Of a stretch of 60,933 bases of DNA, positions 49,134 through 56,581 are shown one piece after another. Made by a program: the position numbers and the translations under genes. This DNA is from PALSA-1006 sp964532405 (lineage in GTDB: Bacteria > Pseudomonadota > Gammaproteobacteria > Burkholderiales > Gallionellaceae), in contig CAZHIC010000014.1 in assembly GCA_964532405.1 (NCBI GenBank), forward strand, positions 1 through 60,933, in the 5' to 3' direction. How positions within the stretch are numbered: position 1 is the first letter of the stretch; every line of letters starts with the position of its first letter. The notes under the pieces are model-generated. The model was given only the letters and a program-made list of their open reading frames with translations, searched no databases and was not told the origin of the DNA.

Positions 49134-50726
49134 TCAATGTTCCAGCGGCGTATTCCTCGTCTCCGGCAAGAATAACAGACCGACGACAAAAGCCATGCAC
49201 AGCAACCCCGCCGGATACCAGATGCCGAGCGACGCGTCGCCCATGCGTGTGCCGATGAGCGTGACCATGAAGGGCGACATGCCGCCTATCCAGCCAGCGC
49301 TCAGGTTGTGCGGCAAGGCGGCCGCCGTGTAGCGCGTGCGTGCGGGGAACAACTCGGCCAACACCGCCGTCTGCGGGCCGGTGATCAGCGCGAGGGCGAC
49401 TACCAGCACCAGCAACAATGCGAAGACGGCGGGCAAATTGGCCTGCTGTACATCGGCTTTATCCGGCCAGCCTGCATTTTGCAACACGCGTTTCAATGCA
49501 TCAGCCTGAAAACCCTCGACGGGCATTTGTCCCTGCACCGCAACTCGGGTCGCCGTCCCGCTGCGTTCTTCCAGCACATACACCACGCCTTGCTTGGTGA
49601 GCCATTCCTGATTGCGTTCGCAGTCGTTGCGCGGTGCAACGAAGGGATTGTAGTGGCAATTTTCTCCGCTGAGTTTCACCACGACGTTACGATTGAATTC
49701 AGCCAGCGCAGGATTGCCGTAATGCAGCAGGCCGCTGAACACCGGTAGGATCGCCACTGCCCCGAACAACAGCCCCGCCAGCAAGATCGGCCTGCGTCCA
49801 ATGCGGTCAGACAGCCAGCCGCAGAAGACGGTGAGAGGAAATAACGCGAGGGTGCTGAGCATCACCAGAGTGCTTGCGAGTTGCGGCTCGAACTTCACCA
49901 CACTTTTCAAAAACACATTGGTATACACCTGCGAGGAGAAAAACAGCAGCGAGCCGCCCGCCGAGATGCAGAAGAACAACAAGGCCATGCGCCCCAGTGT
50001 GCGCTTGTCTTTCAGGCATTCACGCAACGGCGTTTTCGACAGCGTATCGCTCTCCTGCATTTCCAAAAAAACCGGAGATTCGATCATGCTCATGCGGCTC
50101 TTGAGCGAAATCATCAACAGCACGAGGGACAGCAGGAACGGTACGCGCCAGCCCCATTCGCTGAACTCGGCAGGGGTCAGCCAGTATTGCAGCAGCACCA
50201 CTTGCAGGGTGGAAGCCATGATACCCAGCGGGCCCATGAGTTGCAGCACGCTGGTATAAAAGCCGCGCCGATTATTGGGCGCATGTTCGGTGAGATACAC
50301 CGCCGCCCCGCCGATCTCGCCGCCCACGGCAAAGCCCTGCAGCAAGCGCAGCACCAGCAACAAGATAGGAGCCAACATGCCGACCTGCGCATAGGTGGGC
50401 AGCAGACCGACTGCAAATGTCGTCACGCCCATCAAAAAGATGGTGGTGATGAAAATAGGGCGGCGACCGTATTTGTCGCCCAGCGAACCGAACACCGCTG
50501 CACCCAACGGACGCACTAGCATACCCACGCCAAAGGTGGCGAGACTGGCCAGCAATGCGGCGGTCGGATTGTCCGGCGGAAAAAACAGCACGCTGAAATA
50601 AGTGGCCAGCGAAGCAAAGGTAAGGAAGTCGTACCACTCCAAGAACGTGCCGAAACAAGCGGCGAGGACAACCTTGCGTTGGGTGGGTGTGATGGCTGGT
50701 GGGGTGGGGGTAGCTGAAGTATTCAT
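49134..50726 (-). CDS. MHS-family MFS transporter (proline/betaine/dicarboxylate type)
   Basis: The start is ATG 50726 (MNTSATPTPPAITPT), giving 530 residues and 12 predicted membrane segments. FGTFLEWYDFLTFAS in segment 1 and the loop motif GSLGDKYGRRPIF are characteristic of the metabolite:H+ symporter family (ProP, KgtP). QGFAVGGEIGGAAVYLTEHA follows. A long hydrophilic loop of about 90 residues (ENCHYNPFVAPRNDCERNQE onward) lies between later segments, larger than in the E. coli proteins. The substrate cannot be read from the sequence. It precedes pyrC. Confidence 0.9.
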   Translation of the reverse strand: MNTSATPTPPAITPTQRKVVLAACFGTFLEWYDFLTFASLATYFSVLFFPPDNPTAALLASLATFGVGMLVRPLGAAVFGSLGDKYGRRPIFITTIFLMGVTTFAVGLLPTYAQVGMLAPILLLVLRLLQGFAVGGEIGGAAVYLTEHAPNNRRGFYTSVLQLMGPLGIMASTLQVVLLQYWLTPAEFSEWGWRVPFLLSLVLLMISLKSRMSMIESPVFLEMQESDTLSKTPLRECLKDKRTLGRMALLFFCISAGGSLLFFSSQVYTNVFLKSVVKFEPQLASTLVMLSTLALFPLTVFCGWLSDRIGRRPILLAGLLFGAVAILPVFSGLLHYGNPALAEFNRNVVVKLSGENCHYNPFVAPRNDCERNQEWLTKQGVVYVLEERSGTATRVAVQGQMPVEGFQADALKRVLQNAGWPDKADVQQANLPAVFALLLVLVVALALITGPQTAVLAELFPARTRYTAAALPHNLSAGWIGGMSPFMVTLIGTRMGDASLGIWYPAGLLCMAFVVGLLFLPETRNTPLEH

Positions 50727-50800
50727 CCCCGCCATTCTATCAGGCGGAGGAGCGGCTTTTGCCGCGAAGCATTCCATAGGCAAAACTAAAAACAGCGGGA

Positions 50801-50992
50801 CTACTTCCCCCCACTCTCCGCATACATCAATTGAATTACGCCCTCAATGATACGAATGTCGCGGGGTGAGAGCCGTGCCAGTTTATCCAGTAAAGGAATA
50901 AGCCCCGCGTAATGCGCTAGCCCTGCATATTCTTTTCCTAACAGCTTGCGCCCGAACCGATATAACTCGTTCTTGTTCGCGCGCGCAAACAT
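50801..50992 (-). CDS. Small ORF (63 aa) with RsmI-tail-like N-terminus
   Basis: The frame from ATG 50992 reads MFARANKNELYRFGRKLLGK then EYAGLAHYAGLIPLLDKLAR and a helical remainder. The ANKNELY stretch matches the C-terminus of RsmI at 51660, because both are encoded by a 24-base direct repeat flanking the toxin-antitoxin module. The rest (LSPRDIRIIEGVIQLMYAES) looks protein-like. No clear Shine-Dalgarno is seen. It may be a real small protein or a remnant. Confidence 0.4.
   Translation of the reverse strand: MFARANKNELYRFGRKLLGKEYAGLAHYAGLIPLLDKLARLSPRDIRIIEGVIQLMYAESGGK
50959..50982 (+). repeat. 24-base direct repeat, left copy
   Basis: GATATAACTCGTTCTTGTTC+GCGC matches 51695-51718 with one mismatch in 24, in the same orientation. 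The pair encloses the RHH/ParE module. Confidence 0.75.
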
Positions 50993-51050
50993 CCTGCAAG
51001 CTTTGTTTGGTGTAAAATCCAAGCCTCGTGAGCTATGGAGGGCATACACC

Positions 51051-51296
51051 ATGAATCAAACAATCACGCTACCGCAAACCATACTTAAGCGGCTGGCAAA
51101 AGTAACCGCAGGAACGCGGCGCACACCTCAGGCAATCATTAAGCAAGCCGTCATAGAGCGCATCGAATATGAAGAGTGGTTTGCCGCTCAAGTCGAAGCC
51201 GGAATGGCTGATGAAAAGGCAGGGCAGATGTACGGAAAAGATGAGTTTTGGGCGCGCCTAGATCAGGCTAGACATGAGCGCAAAAAAGCAGCTTAA
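51051..51296 (+). CDS. Ribbon-helix-helix (CopG/ParD-like) antitoxin
   Basis: ATG 51051 is preceded by GGAGGG. The 81-residue protein opens with MNQTITLPQTILKRLAKVTA, a beta-strand plus helix pattern of RHH DNA-binding proteins. RTPQAIIKQAVIERIEYEEW follows, then an acidic/basic toxin-binding tail. The last 23 bases overlap the toxin gene. It probably represses the module's promoter and neutralises the ParE-like partner. Confidence 0.85.
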   Translation: MNQTITLPQTILKRLAKVTAGTRRTPQAIIKQAVIERIEYEEWFAAQVEAGMADEKAGQMYGKDEFWARLDQARHERKKAA

Positions 51297-51561
51297 GATA
51301 ACCACTCGCGCCTTTCGCAACATTGCCGCTGCCGAAGAGTTTATTGCAAAAGACAATCCAACGGCGGCGAAAGAGATCGTCGAGGCTATCTTTAAAACGG
51401 CAGAAAAACTAGAGTCTTTTCCTGAGTTGGAAAAAGCGGGACGAATTCCCGGAACAAGGGAACTCGCGCTAGAAAAATATCCTTACACCATCGTTTATCG
51501 AGTCAGGGCGGCATGGGTTGTTGTCTATTCTGTCTTGCACCAATCGCGTCAATATCCTTGA
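51274..51561 (+). CDS. RelE/ParE-family toxin
   Basis: The 95-residue chain has the ParE fold pattern LKITTRAFRNIAAAEEFIAK, NPTAAKEIVEAIFKTAEKLE, GRIPGTRELALEKYPYTIVY and the terminal VYSVLHQSRQYP with the conserved basic/aromatic residues. ParE toxins inhibit gyrase while RelE toxins cleave mRNA, and the sequence does not decide between them. It overlaps the antitoxin gene and lies beside the rsmI 3' end. Confidence 0.9.
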   Translation: MSAKKQLKITTRAFRNIAAAEEFIAKDNPTAAKEIVEAIFKTAEKLESFPELEKAGRIPGTRELALEKYPYTIVYRVRAAWVVVYSVLHQSRQYP

Positions 51562-51659
51562 AGCTTCCTAATTTACCCATAGTCCAGATTTCCCCGTGGC
51601 ACTTTGAGTCTGAATCGGAGTGCGACTTACAACGAGGCGTCTCTTCCAAGGAAGTGCTA

Positions 51660-52529
51660 TCAACCAAGCTCATTCTTGAGTTCCAGTGCCCGCTGATATA
51701 ACTCGTTCTTATTCGCGCCGGTGATCTTCACGGCCAGTTGCACCGCCTGCTTGAGCGGCAGCTCTTGCAGCAACAGCAACAAAGTCTTTTCGACTTCACT
51801 GGAAAGCCCGTCCGGCTTGGCTTCCGCGCCTGCCACCAGCACCACAAACTCGCCGCGCTGATTGTTGGGATCGCTGTTCAGCCACGCCATCGCCTCGCTC
51901 AATGTACAGCGGTGGATGTTCTCGAACAGCTTGGTCAGTTCACGCGCCAGCACGATCTCGCGCTCGTCGCCGAACACGGCTTGCAGATCGGCGACGCTTT
52001 CCAGAATGCGATGCGGTGCTTCATAAAACACCAGCGTGTAGGGATGCTCGATCAACTCTTGCAGGACGGTGCGGCGCGCGGCGGATTTGTTGGGCAGGAA
52101 GCCGTAGAACAAGGAATGCGGCTTGGTTAATCCCGAAGCGGAAAGCGCGGCAACCACGGCACTCGCACCGGGGATGGGAATAACGCGGAAGCCCGCCGCC
52201 AGCACTGCTTCCACCAGCACCGCGCCGGGATCGCTCACTGCCGGAGTTCCGGCATCCGTCACCAGTGCCACGCACTGGCCTTGTTGCAATAAGGCAATGA
52301 CCTTCTCCGCCGCGCCGCGCTCGTTGTGCTGATGCAGCGCCAGCAGGCGGTTTGCGCTGATGCCATAGTGGGTGAGCAGGTGTGAGGTGTTGCGCGTGTC
52401 TTCGGCGGCGACAGTGTCAGCCGAGGTCAGCACATCCAGCGCGCGCAGGCTGATGTCACGTAAATTCCCAATCGGGGTGGCGACTACATATAATGCGCAT
52501 TCTAATTTTTGTTTTTGGCCACTATGCAA
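51660..52529 (-). CDS. rsmI: 16S rRNA (cytidine-1402 2'-O)-methyltransferase
   Basis: RsmI belongs to the tetrapyrrole-methylase superfamily. The 289-residue protein has ALYVVATPIGNLRDISLRAL, DTVAAEDTRNTSHLL, LVTDAGTPAVSDPGAVLV and YEAPHRIL, all family hallmarks. The start ATG 52529 overlaps the divergent lpoA start region by six bases. Its last codons (ANKNELYQRALELKNELG) lie in the right copy of the 24-base repeat. Confidence 0.95.
   Translation of the reverse strand: MHSGQKQKLECALYVVATPIGNLRDISLRALDVLTSADTVAAEDTRNTSHLLTHYGISANRLLALHQHNERGAAEKVIALLQQGQCVALVTDAGTPAVSDPGAVLVEAVLAAGFRVIPIPGASAVVAALSASGLTKPHSLFYGFLPNKSAARRTVLQELIEHPYTLVFYEAPHRILESVADLQAVFGDEREIVLARELTKLFENIHRCTLSEAMAWLNSDPNNQRGEFVVLVAGAEAKPDGLSSEVEKTLLLLLQELPLKQAVQLAVKITGANKNELYQRALELKNELG
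51695..51718 (+). repeat. 24-base direct repeat, right copy
   Basis: GATATAACTCGTTCTTATTC+GCGC lies within the 3' coding end of rsmI and differs from 50959-50982 at one base. In the minus frame it encodes the A-N-K-N-E-L-Y of RsmI. Confidence 0.75.
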
Positions 52530-53858
52530 CGTTTTTCCTTCGGGTTTTTATTTCTGGCCGCACTATACGTTAGCGCCGAGGCCAATGCCACTTCGGAGCA
52601 ACCCGTTCCCGCAAAACTGCTTGCGGCTTCGTCGGTGCAAGCGGCTTCCGCTGTGCCAGCTGCTGCGCCGGTCGCCGCGACGGCACCTGCATCCGAGCTG
52701 CCACCGCTGGTCGCGGACAATCCCGCGCCGCACATCGCGCTGCTGCTACCGCTCAAGTCCAAGTTAACCGTGCTTGCACGCTACGCCGAAGTGGTACAGC
52801 AGGGTTTCATGGCCGCCGCCAGCGTGCAACAGGGGCTGCCGGTGCGGATATATGCCAGCAGCGACGAGACCAAGGACGTCATCACCCAGTACCGGCAAGC
52901 CATTGCGAATGGCGCAATAGTGGTAGCGGGGCCGCTCACGCGCGATGGCGTGGCGACGCTCGCCAGCTTTCCCGGCATCAGCATCCCCACTTTGGCACTC
53001 AATGTTTCCGAGCCGCCCAAAGACACGCGCCAATTGTATTTCTTCGGCCTGCCGGCAGAGAACGAGGCGCGCCAAGTCGCGCAACTGGCCTCAGTCAAAT
53101 TGCATAACGCGACGATCATCAGCACCGGCACCACCAGCTCAAAACGCCTCGCGGCGGCTTTTACCGAGGAATGGAAGCGCCAGGGAGGCAACATCACCGC
53201 CGAGGTGGTGTTCAAAGACGATTTCGATGTGCTGAAAGACTTGCCTGTTGCACCTTGGCCGGAAGGCACGGAGCCGCAACCCGCATCTGCCGTTTCGGCG
53301 ACAGGCGAACCGATCGTCTCCGATCGTCCGCCGCCCCCCCCGATTGCGCCGGGCAATATGGCCTTTCTCGCCGCCGACCACGAGAAAGCGCGCCTAATAC
53401 GCCCCTACCTGAATCCAACTTTGCCGGTTTATGCGACTTCGCAGTTGTTCCAAGGCAACACGGATACACTCGCCAATTTTGACCTCAACGAAGTTCATTT
53501 CGTCGATATGCCCTGGCTGTTGCAGCCGGATCATCCTGCCGTGATGATCTATCCGCGCGCCGCCGCACCGCTTGAGCCGGACATGGAACGCCTGTACGCG
53601 CTGGGAATCGACGCCTATCGCCTCGCACATATCCTGCTGACCAATCGTATGGGCACATCTTTGCCGCTGGACGGCGTTACCGGACGCATCAGCTTGGACC
53701 ATCAACAATTCTTGCGCGCACCCGTTCCGGCGTTCTTCAGACAGGGAATGGGACTCACCGCTGAAACTCTGACGGCACTCAATGCGGCCAAGGCCGCAGC
53801 GAAAGCGGCGGCAAAGCAAATCGAGGACGGGAGCAGTGCACCATCTCCGCCAAAATAA
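52524..53858 (+). CDS. lpoA: LpoA/LppC-type penicillin-binding protein activator
   Basis: ATG 52524 (MQRFSFGFLFLAALYVSAEA) starts a signal peptide; an in-frame TTG lies 15 bases earlier. An alanine/proline-rich linker follows, then a periplasmic-binding-protein-like domain (HIALLLPLKSKLTVLARYAE, IVVAGPLTRDGVATLA, SIPTLALNVSE, FFGLPAENEARQVAQLA). E. coli LpoA activates PBP1A. The lipobox cysteine of LpoA is not visible here, so the protein may be soluble in the periplasm. Synteny rsmI-lpoA-yraN-diaA/gmhA-dolP matches E. coli. Confidence 0.85.
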   Translation: MQRFSFGFLFLAALYVSAEANATSEQPVPAKLLAASSVQAASAVPAAAPVAATAPASELPPLVADNPAPHIALLLPLKSKLTVLARYAEVVQQGFMAAASVQQGLPVRIYASSDETKDVITQYRQAIANGAIVVAGPLTRDGVATLASFPGISIPTLALNVSEPPKDTRQLYFFGLPAENEARQVAQLASVKLHNATIISTGTTSSKRLAAAFTEEWKRQGGNITAEVVFKDDFDVLKDLPVAPWPEGTEPQPASAVSATGEPIVSDRPPPPPIAPGNMAFLAADHEKARLIRPYLNPTLPVYATSQLFQGNTDTLANFDLNEVHFVDMPWLLQPDHPAVMIYPRAAAPLEPDMERLYALGIDAYRLAHILLTNRMGTSLPLDGVTGRISLDHQQFLRAPVPAFFRQGMGLTAETLTALNAAKAAAKAAAKQIEDGSSAPSPPK

Positions 53859-54190
53859 ATACCGGCTCGCAGGCCGAAGATATTGCTGCGCGATATTTGC
53901 AGCAACACGGCCTGAAACTCATTGCACGCAACTACCGTTGCCGCTTCGGCGAAATCGACCTGCTTGTGCAAGACGATGAAACGCTGGTATTCGTCGAGGT
54001 GCGCATGCGCAGCAGCACAGATTTCGGCGGTGCCGCCGCGAGTATCGATGCACGCAAACAAGCCAAGCTGATTCGCACTGCGCAGCATTACCTTGCCACA
54101 CTCGCGCATATCCCGCCTTGCCGTTTCGATGCCGTGCTATTAAGTTCACCAGCTGACATCAAGTGGGTCAAGAATGCCTTCGGCGCTTGA
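53843..54190 (+). CDS. yraN: YraN family protein (UPF0102), no canonical start codon
   Basis: This small restriction-endonuclease-fold protein has the conserved GSQAEDIAARYLQQHGLKLI then ARNYRCRFGEIDLLVQDDET and LVFVEVRMR, with the E-I-D ... E-V-x-x-R active-site-like pattern. The family's N-terminus (T-G-S-Q-A-E-D) begins at about 53858, but no ATG, GTG or TTG precedes it in frame. ATC 53843, behind GGGAG, is the best start candidate, overlapping lpoA. TTG 53897 would delete conserved residues. A frameshift near the lpoA end is an alternative. Confidence 0.82.
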   Translation: MSAKINTGSQAEDIAARYLQQHGLKLIARNYRCRFGEIDLLVQDDETLVFVEVRMRSSTDFGGAAASIDARKQAKLIRTAQHYLATLAHIPPCRFDAVLLSSPADIKWVKNAFGA

Positions 54191-54243
54191 TTCGGGTAAT
54201 ATTCGCCCCCATTAACAACACTCTTTGAACGACACCGAGCTCT

Positions 54244-54834
54244 ATGACCCTAGCCAGCAGAATAAGTAAACATTTTGACGACAGTGCGCAAATCAAATTG
54301 CAAAGCAAAAAAGTCCTAGCTCAGCCCATCGCCGATGCCGCTCAAGCCATCGTCACCTGCCTGCTGAACGACGGCAAAATCCTGGCCTGCGGTAACGGAG
54401 GATCGGCGGCGGATGCGCAACATTTTGCGGCCGAGCTGGTGAATCGTTTTGAAGTCGAACGCCCGGGCTTGCCCGCCATCGCGTTGACCACTGACAGCTC
54501 GGTGATCACTTCGATCGCCAACGATTACGATTACAAGCTGATCTTTTCCAAACAAGTGCGCGCGCTCGGCATGGCGGGTGACGTGCTCCTCGCCATCTCC
54601 ACCAGCGGCAATTCCGCCAATGTGATGGAAGCCATTCGCGCCGCGCACGATCGCGGCATGGTGGTGATCGCGATGACGGGCCGCGACGGCGGCACGATGG
54701 GCACGATGCTCACTTCATCCGACTTCCATCTCTGTGTACCGACCGAACGCACGGCACGCATTCAGGAAGTACACTTGTTAGTCCTGCACTGCCTGTGCGA
54801 TGTGATCGACCATTTATTGTTAGGGGGTGAATGA
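54244..54834 (+). CDS. gmhA: SIS-domain phosphoheptose isomerase (GmhA/DiaA family)
   Basis: The 196-residue protein has ILACGNGGSAADAQHFAAEL, the phosphosugar-binding serine loop AISTSGNSANV and the C-terminal RIQEVHLLVLHCLCDVIDHL. GmhA's catalytic glutamate (E64 in AAEL) and histidine (H177 in EVH) are both present, whereas DiaA of E. coli lacks that glutamate. The gene is in the diaA position of the yraN-diaA-dolP cluster, but hldE2 two genes on supports a heptose role. It overlaps dolP. Confidence 0.88.
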   Translation: MTLASRISKHFDDSAQIKLQSKKVLAQPIADAAQAIVTCLLNDGKILACGNGGSAADAQHFAAELVNRFEVERPGLPAIALTTDSSVITSIANDYDYKLIFSKQVRALGMAGDVLLAISTSGNSANVMEAIRAAHDRGMVVIAMTGRDGGTMGTMLTSSDFHLCVPTERTARIQEVHLLVLHCLCDVIDHLLLGGE

Positions 54835-55382
54835 TGCGTTACCTGAATATCCTGCTGCTTGCCGCTGCGCTGGTCACGGTGCAAGGTTGTGCCGGTTCCA
54901 GACTAGGCTCACATTCAGTGGATCGCCGCTCTGCGGGCACGCAACTCGAGGATGAGCAGATTGAAAATAAATCGATAACACGCATTCAGGAAAAATACAA
55001 AGACGCTTCTCAAGTCACTGTCACCAGCTTTAATCGCTTCGTGCTCATCACTGGAAATGCGTTAAGTGAAGACATAAAGAACGATGTCGAACGCATTGTT
55101 CGCGCCGTACCCAATGTGAAAAACACGGCAAATGAAATAATCGTGGGCGCGCTGTCCATCTCCGGCTCACGCCGCACCGATTCCGGCATTACCGGCGACG
55201 TCAAATCGCGCCTGAATAAAAACAAGTCCATTCGGATCGGGACTTTCCGGGTCGCAACAGACAGAGGTGTGGTGTATTTGCTCGGGTTGGTTACCCACGC
55301 CGAAGCGAATACCGCTGCGGAAATTGCCAGCACCACCACTAATGTGAAAAAAGTGGTGCGTGTTTTTGAATACATCGATTAA
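54831..55382 (+). CDS. dolP: Dual BON-domain outer-membrane lipoprotein (DolP/YraP-like)
   Basis: The 183-residue chain has a lipoprotein signal peptide with lipobox V-Q-G-C at about residue 20. Two BON domains follow (ITRIQEKYKDASQVTVTSFN ... RAVPNVKNTANEI and GDVKSRLNKNKSIRIGTF ... TNVKKVVRVFEYI). DolP supports outer-membrane integrity in E. coli. The ATG overlaps the gmhA stop. A family-A repeat follows 13 bases after the stop. Confidence 0.9.
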   Translation: MMRYLNILLLAAALVTVQGCAGSRLGSHSVDRRSAGTQLEDEQIENKSITRIQEKYKDASQVTVTSFNRFVLITGNALSEDIKNDVERIVRAVPNVKNTANEIIVGALSISGSRRTDSGITGDVKSRLNKNKSIRIGTFRVATDRGVVYLLGLVTHAEANTAAEIASTTTNVKKVVRVFEYID

Positions 55383-55395
55383 AGAAAATTCGCAT

Positions 55396-55457
55396 AGCAA
55401 TTCGTTTGCTTCCTCGCCCGCTTGCGGGAGAGGATTGAGGAGAGGGAGACGGGCATG
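55396..55457. repeat. Family-A palindromic repeat, copy 3 (leader and start of hldE2)
   Basis: AGCAATTCGTTTGCTTCCTC then GCCCGCTTGCGGGAGAGG, ATTGAGGAGAGGG and AGACGGGCATG. The hairpin matches copy 1 apart from one base. The terminal palindrome AACGGGCATGCCCGTT is cut at the centre, and its ATG is the likely hldE2 start. The GGAGAGGGAGA is placed as a Shine-Dalgarno. Confidence 0.9.
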
Positions 55458-55988
55458 ACAAGCTTCATCAACGGCGATAGCACTCCTGCCATGCCCGTTA
55501 ACGTGTACGCCACTCCGGATTTTGAACGGAAGATATGCAACACAACGACGCTTGCTGCACGCGTCACGCAACTGCCCCGTCCTCTGGTCTTCACCAACGG
55601 CTGTTTCGACGTGCTGCATCGCGGGCATGTCACCTATCTGGCGCAGGCGCGGGCACTGGGAGCTTCGCTCATCCTCGGTGTAAATAGCGATGCCTCGGTA
55701 AAGCGTCTGGGCAAGGGCAATGATCGCCCGATCAACGCCGAGCAGGATCGCATGACCGTGCTGGCTGCATTGGAGGCGGTAAGCTTGGTTGTGCTTTTCG
55801 ACGAAGATACCCCGCTCAATCTCATCCTCGCAAGCAAACCGGACATACTGGTCAAAGGCGGCGACTGGAAGCCGGAGAATATCGTCGGCTGCAAAGAAGT
55901 GCAAGGCTGGGGCGGCTCAGTACACAGCATCCCTTTCCTGCATGAACGCTCGACCACCGCGCTGCTGAAAAAGATACGCAGCCTATAA
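55455..55988 (+). CDS. hldE2 (rfaE2): D-glycero-beta-D-manno-heptose 1-phosphate adenylyltransferase
   Basis: The enzyme makes ADP-heptose for the lipopolysaccharide core. The nucleotidyltransferase domain is clear: PLVFTNGCFDVLHRGHVTYL with the H-x-G-H motif, GVNSDASVKRLGKGNDRPIN, VLFDEDTPLNLI and LVKGGDWKPENIVG. ATG 55455 gives 177 residues and uses the repeat's GGAGA. ATG 55491 is an alternative that would drop 12 non-conserved residues. It is the separate C-terminal half of E. coli HldE. No kinase half lies in this window. Confidence 0.93.
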   Translation: MTSFINGDSTPAMPVNVYATPDFERKICNTTTLAARVTQLPRPLVFTNGCFDVLHRGHVTYLAQARALGASLILGVNSDASVKRLGKGNDRPINAEQDRMTVLAALEAVSLVVLFDEDTPLNLILASKPDILVKGGDWKPENIVGCKEVQGWGGSVHSIPFLHERSTTALLKKIRSL

Positions 55989-56041
55989 ACGCTGATATCG
56001 GGTTACACCGACATCAATTTACTCTGACTGACCAGCTCAAC

Positions 56042-56581
56042 TTACTTCTTCGCATGCACCGGGCGAAACGCTGCGCATTGAATTGTGTCGGATTCCAGAT
56101 ATGCGCCCTCGATCAGGTCTATGCAATAAGGCACGGCGGGAAACACCGCATTCAGGCAATCGTCGATAGCTGAAGGTTTGCCGGGCAGATTGATGATGAG
56201 ACTCTTGCCGCGTATGCCTGCGGTTTGACGCGACAAGATCGCGGTCGGTACGAATTTCAGCGATGCGGTGCGCATCAGCTCGCCGAAGCCCGGCATCATT
56301 TTTTCGCATACCGCTTCGGTCGCTTCCGGCGTCACATCGCGCAACGCTGGCCCGGTGCCGCCGGTGGTGACGATCAGGCTGCATCCGAGCACATCGCTCA
56401 ACTCGATCAAGGCCGCTTCGATCAATGATTGCTCATCGGGAATCACGCGCGCCACCGCCTCCCACGGACTGGTCAACACGCGCGAAAACCATGCGTGCAT
56501 GGCGGGGCCGCCTTTATCTTCGTACTCGCCGCGACTGGCGCGGTCTGAAATAGTGAGGATGCCGATCTTTGCTGCGGTCAT
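56042..56581 (-). CDS. mog: Molybdopterin adenylyltransferase
   Basis: Mog adenylylates molybdopterin before metal insertion. The 179-residue chain has KIGILTISDRASRGEYEDKG, SLIVTTGGTGPALRDVTPEA and GKSLIINLPGKPSAIDDCLN, the MoCF-fold motifs of the Mog rather than the MoaB type. It is the last gene of the mobB-mobA-moeA-mog operon and starts one base before the moeA stop region. Confidence 0.93.
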   Translation of the reverse strand: MTAAKIGILTISDRASRGEYEDKGGPAMHAWFSRVLTSPWEAVARVIPDEQSLIEAALIELSDVLGCSLIVTTGGTGPALRDVTPEATEAVCEKMMPGFGELMRTASLKFVPTAILSRQTAGIRGKSLIINLPGKPSAIDDCLNAVFPAVPYCIDLIEGAYLESDTIQCAAFRPVHAKK

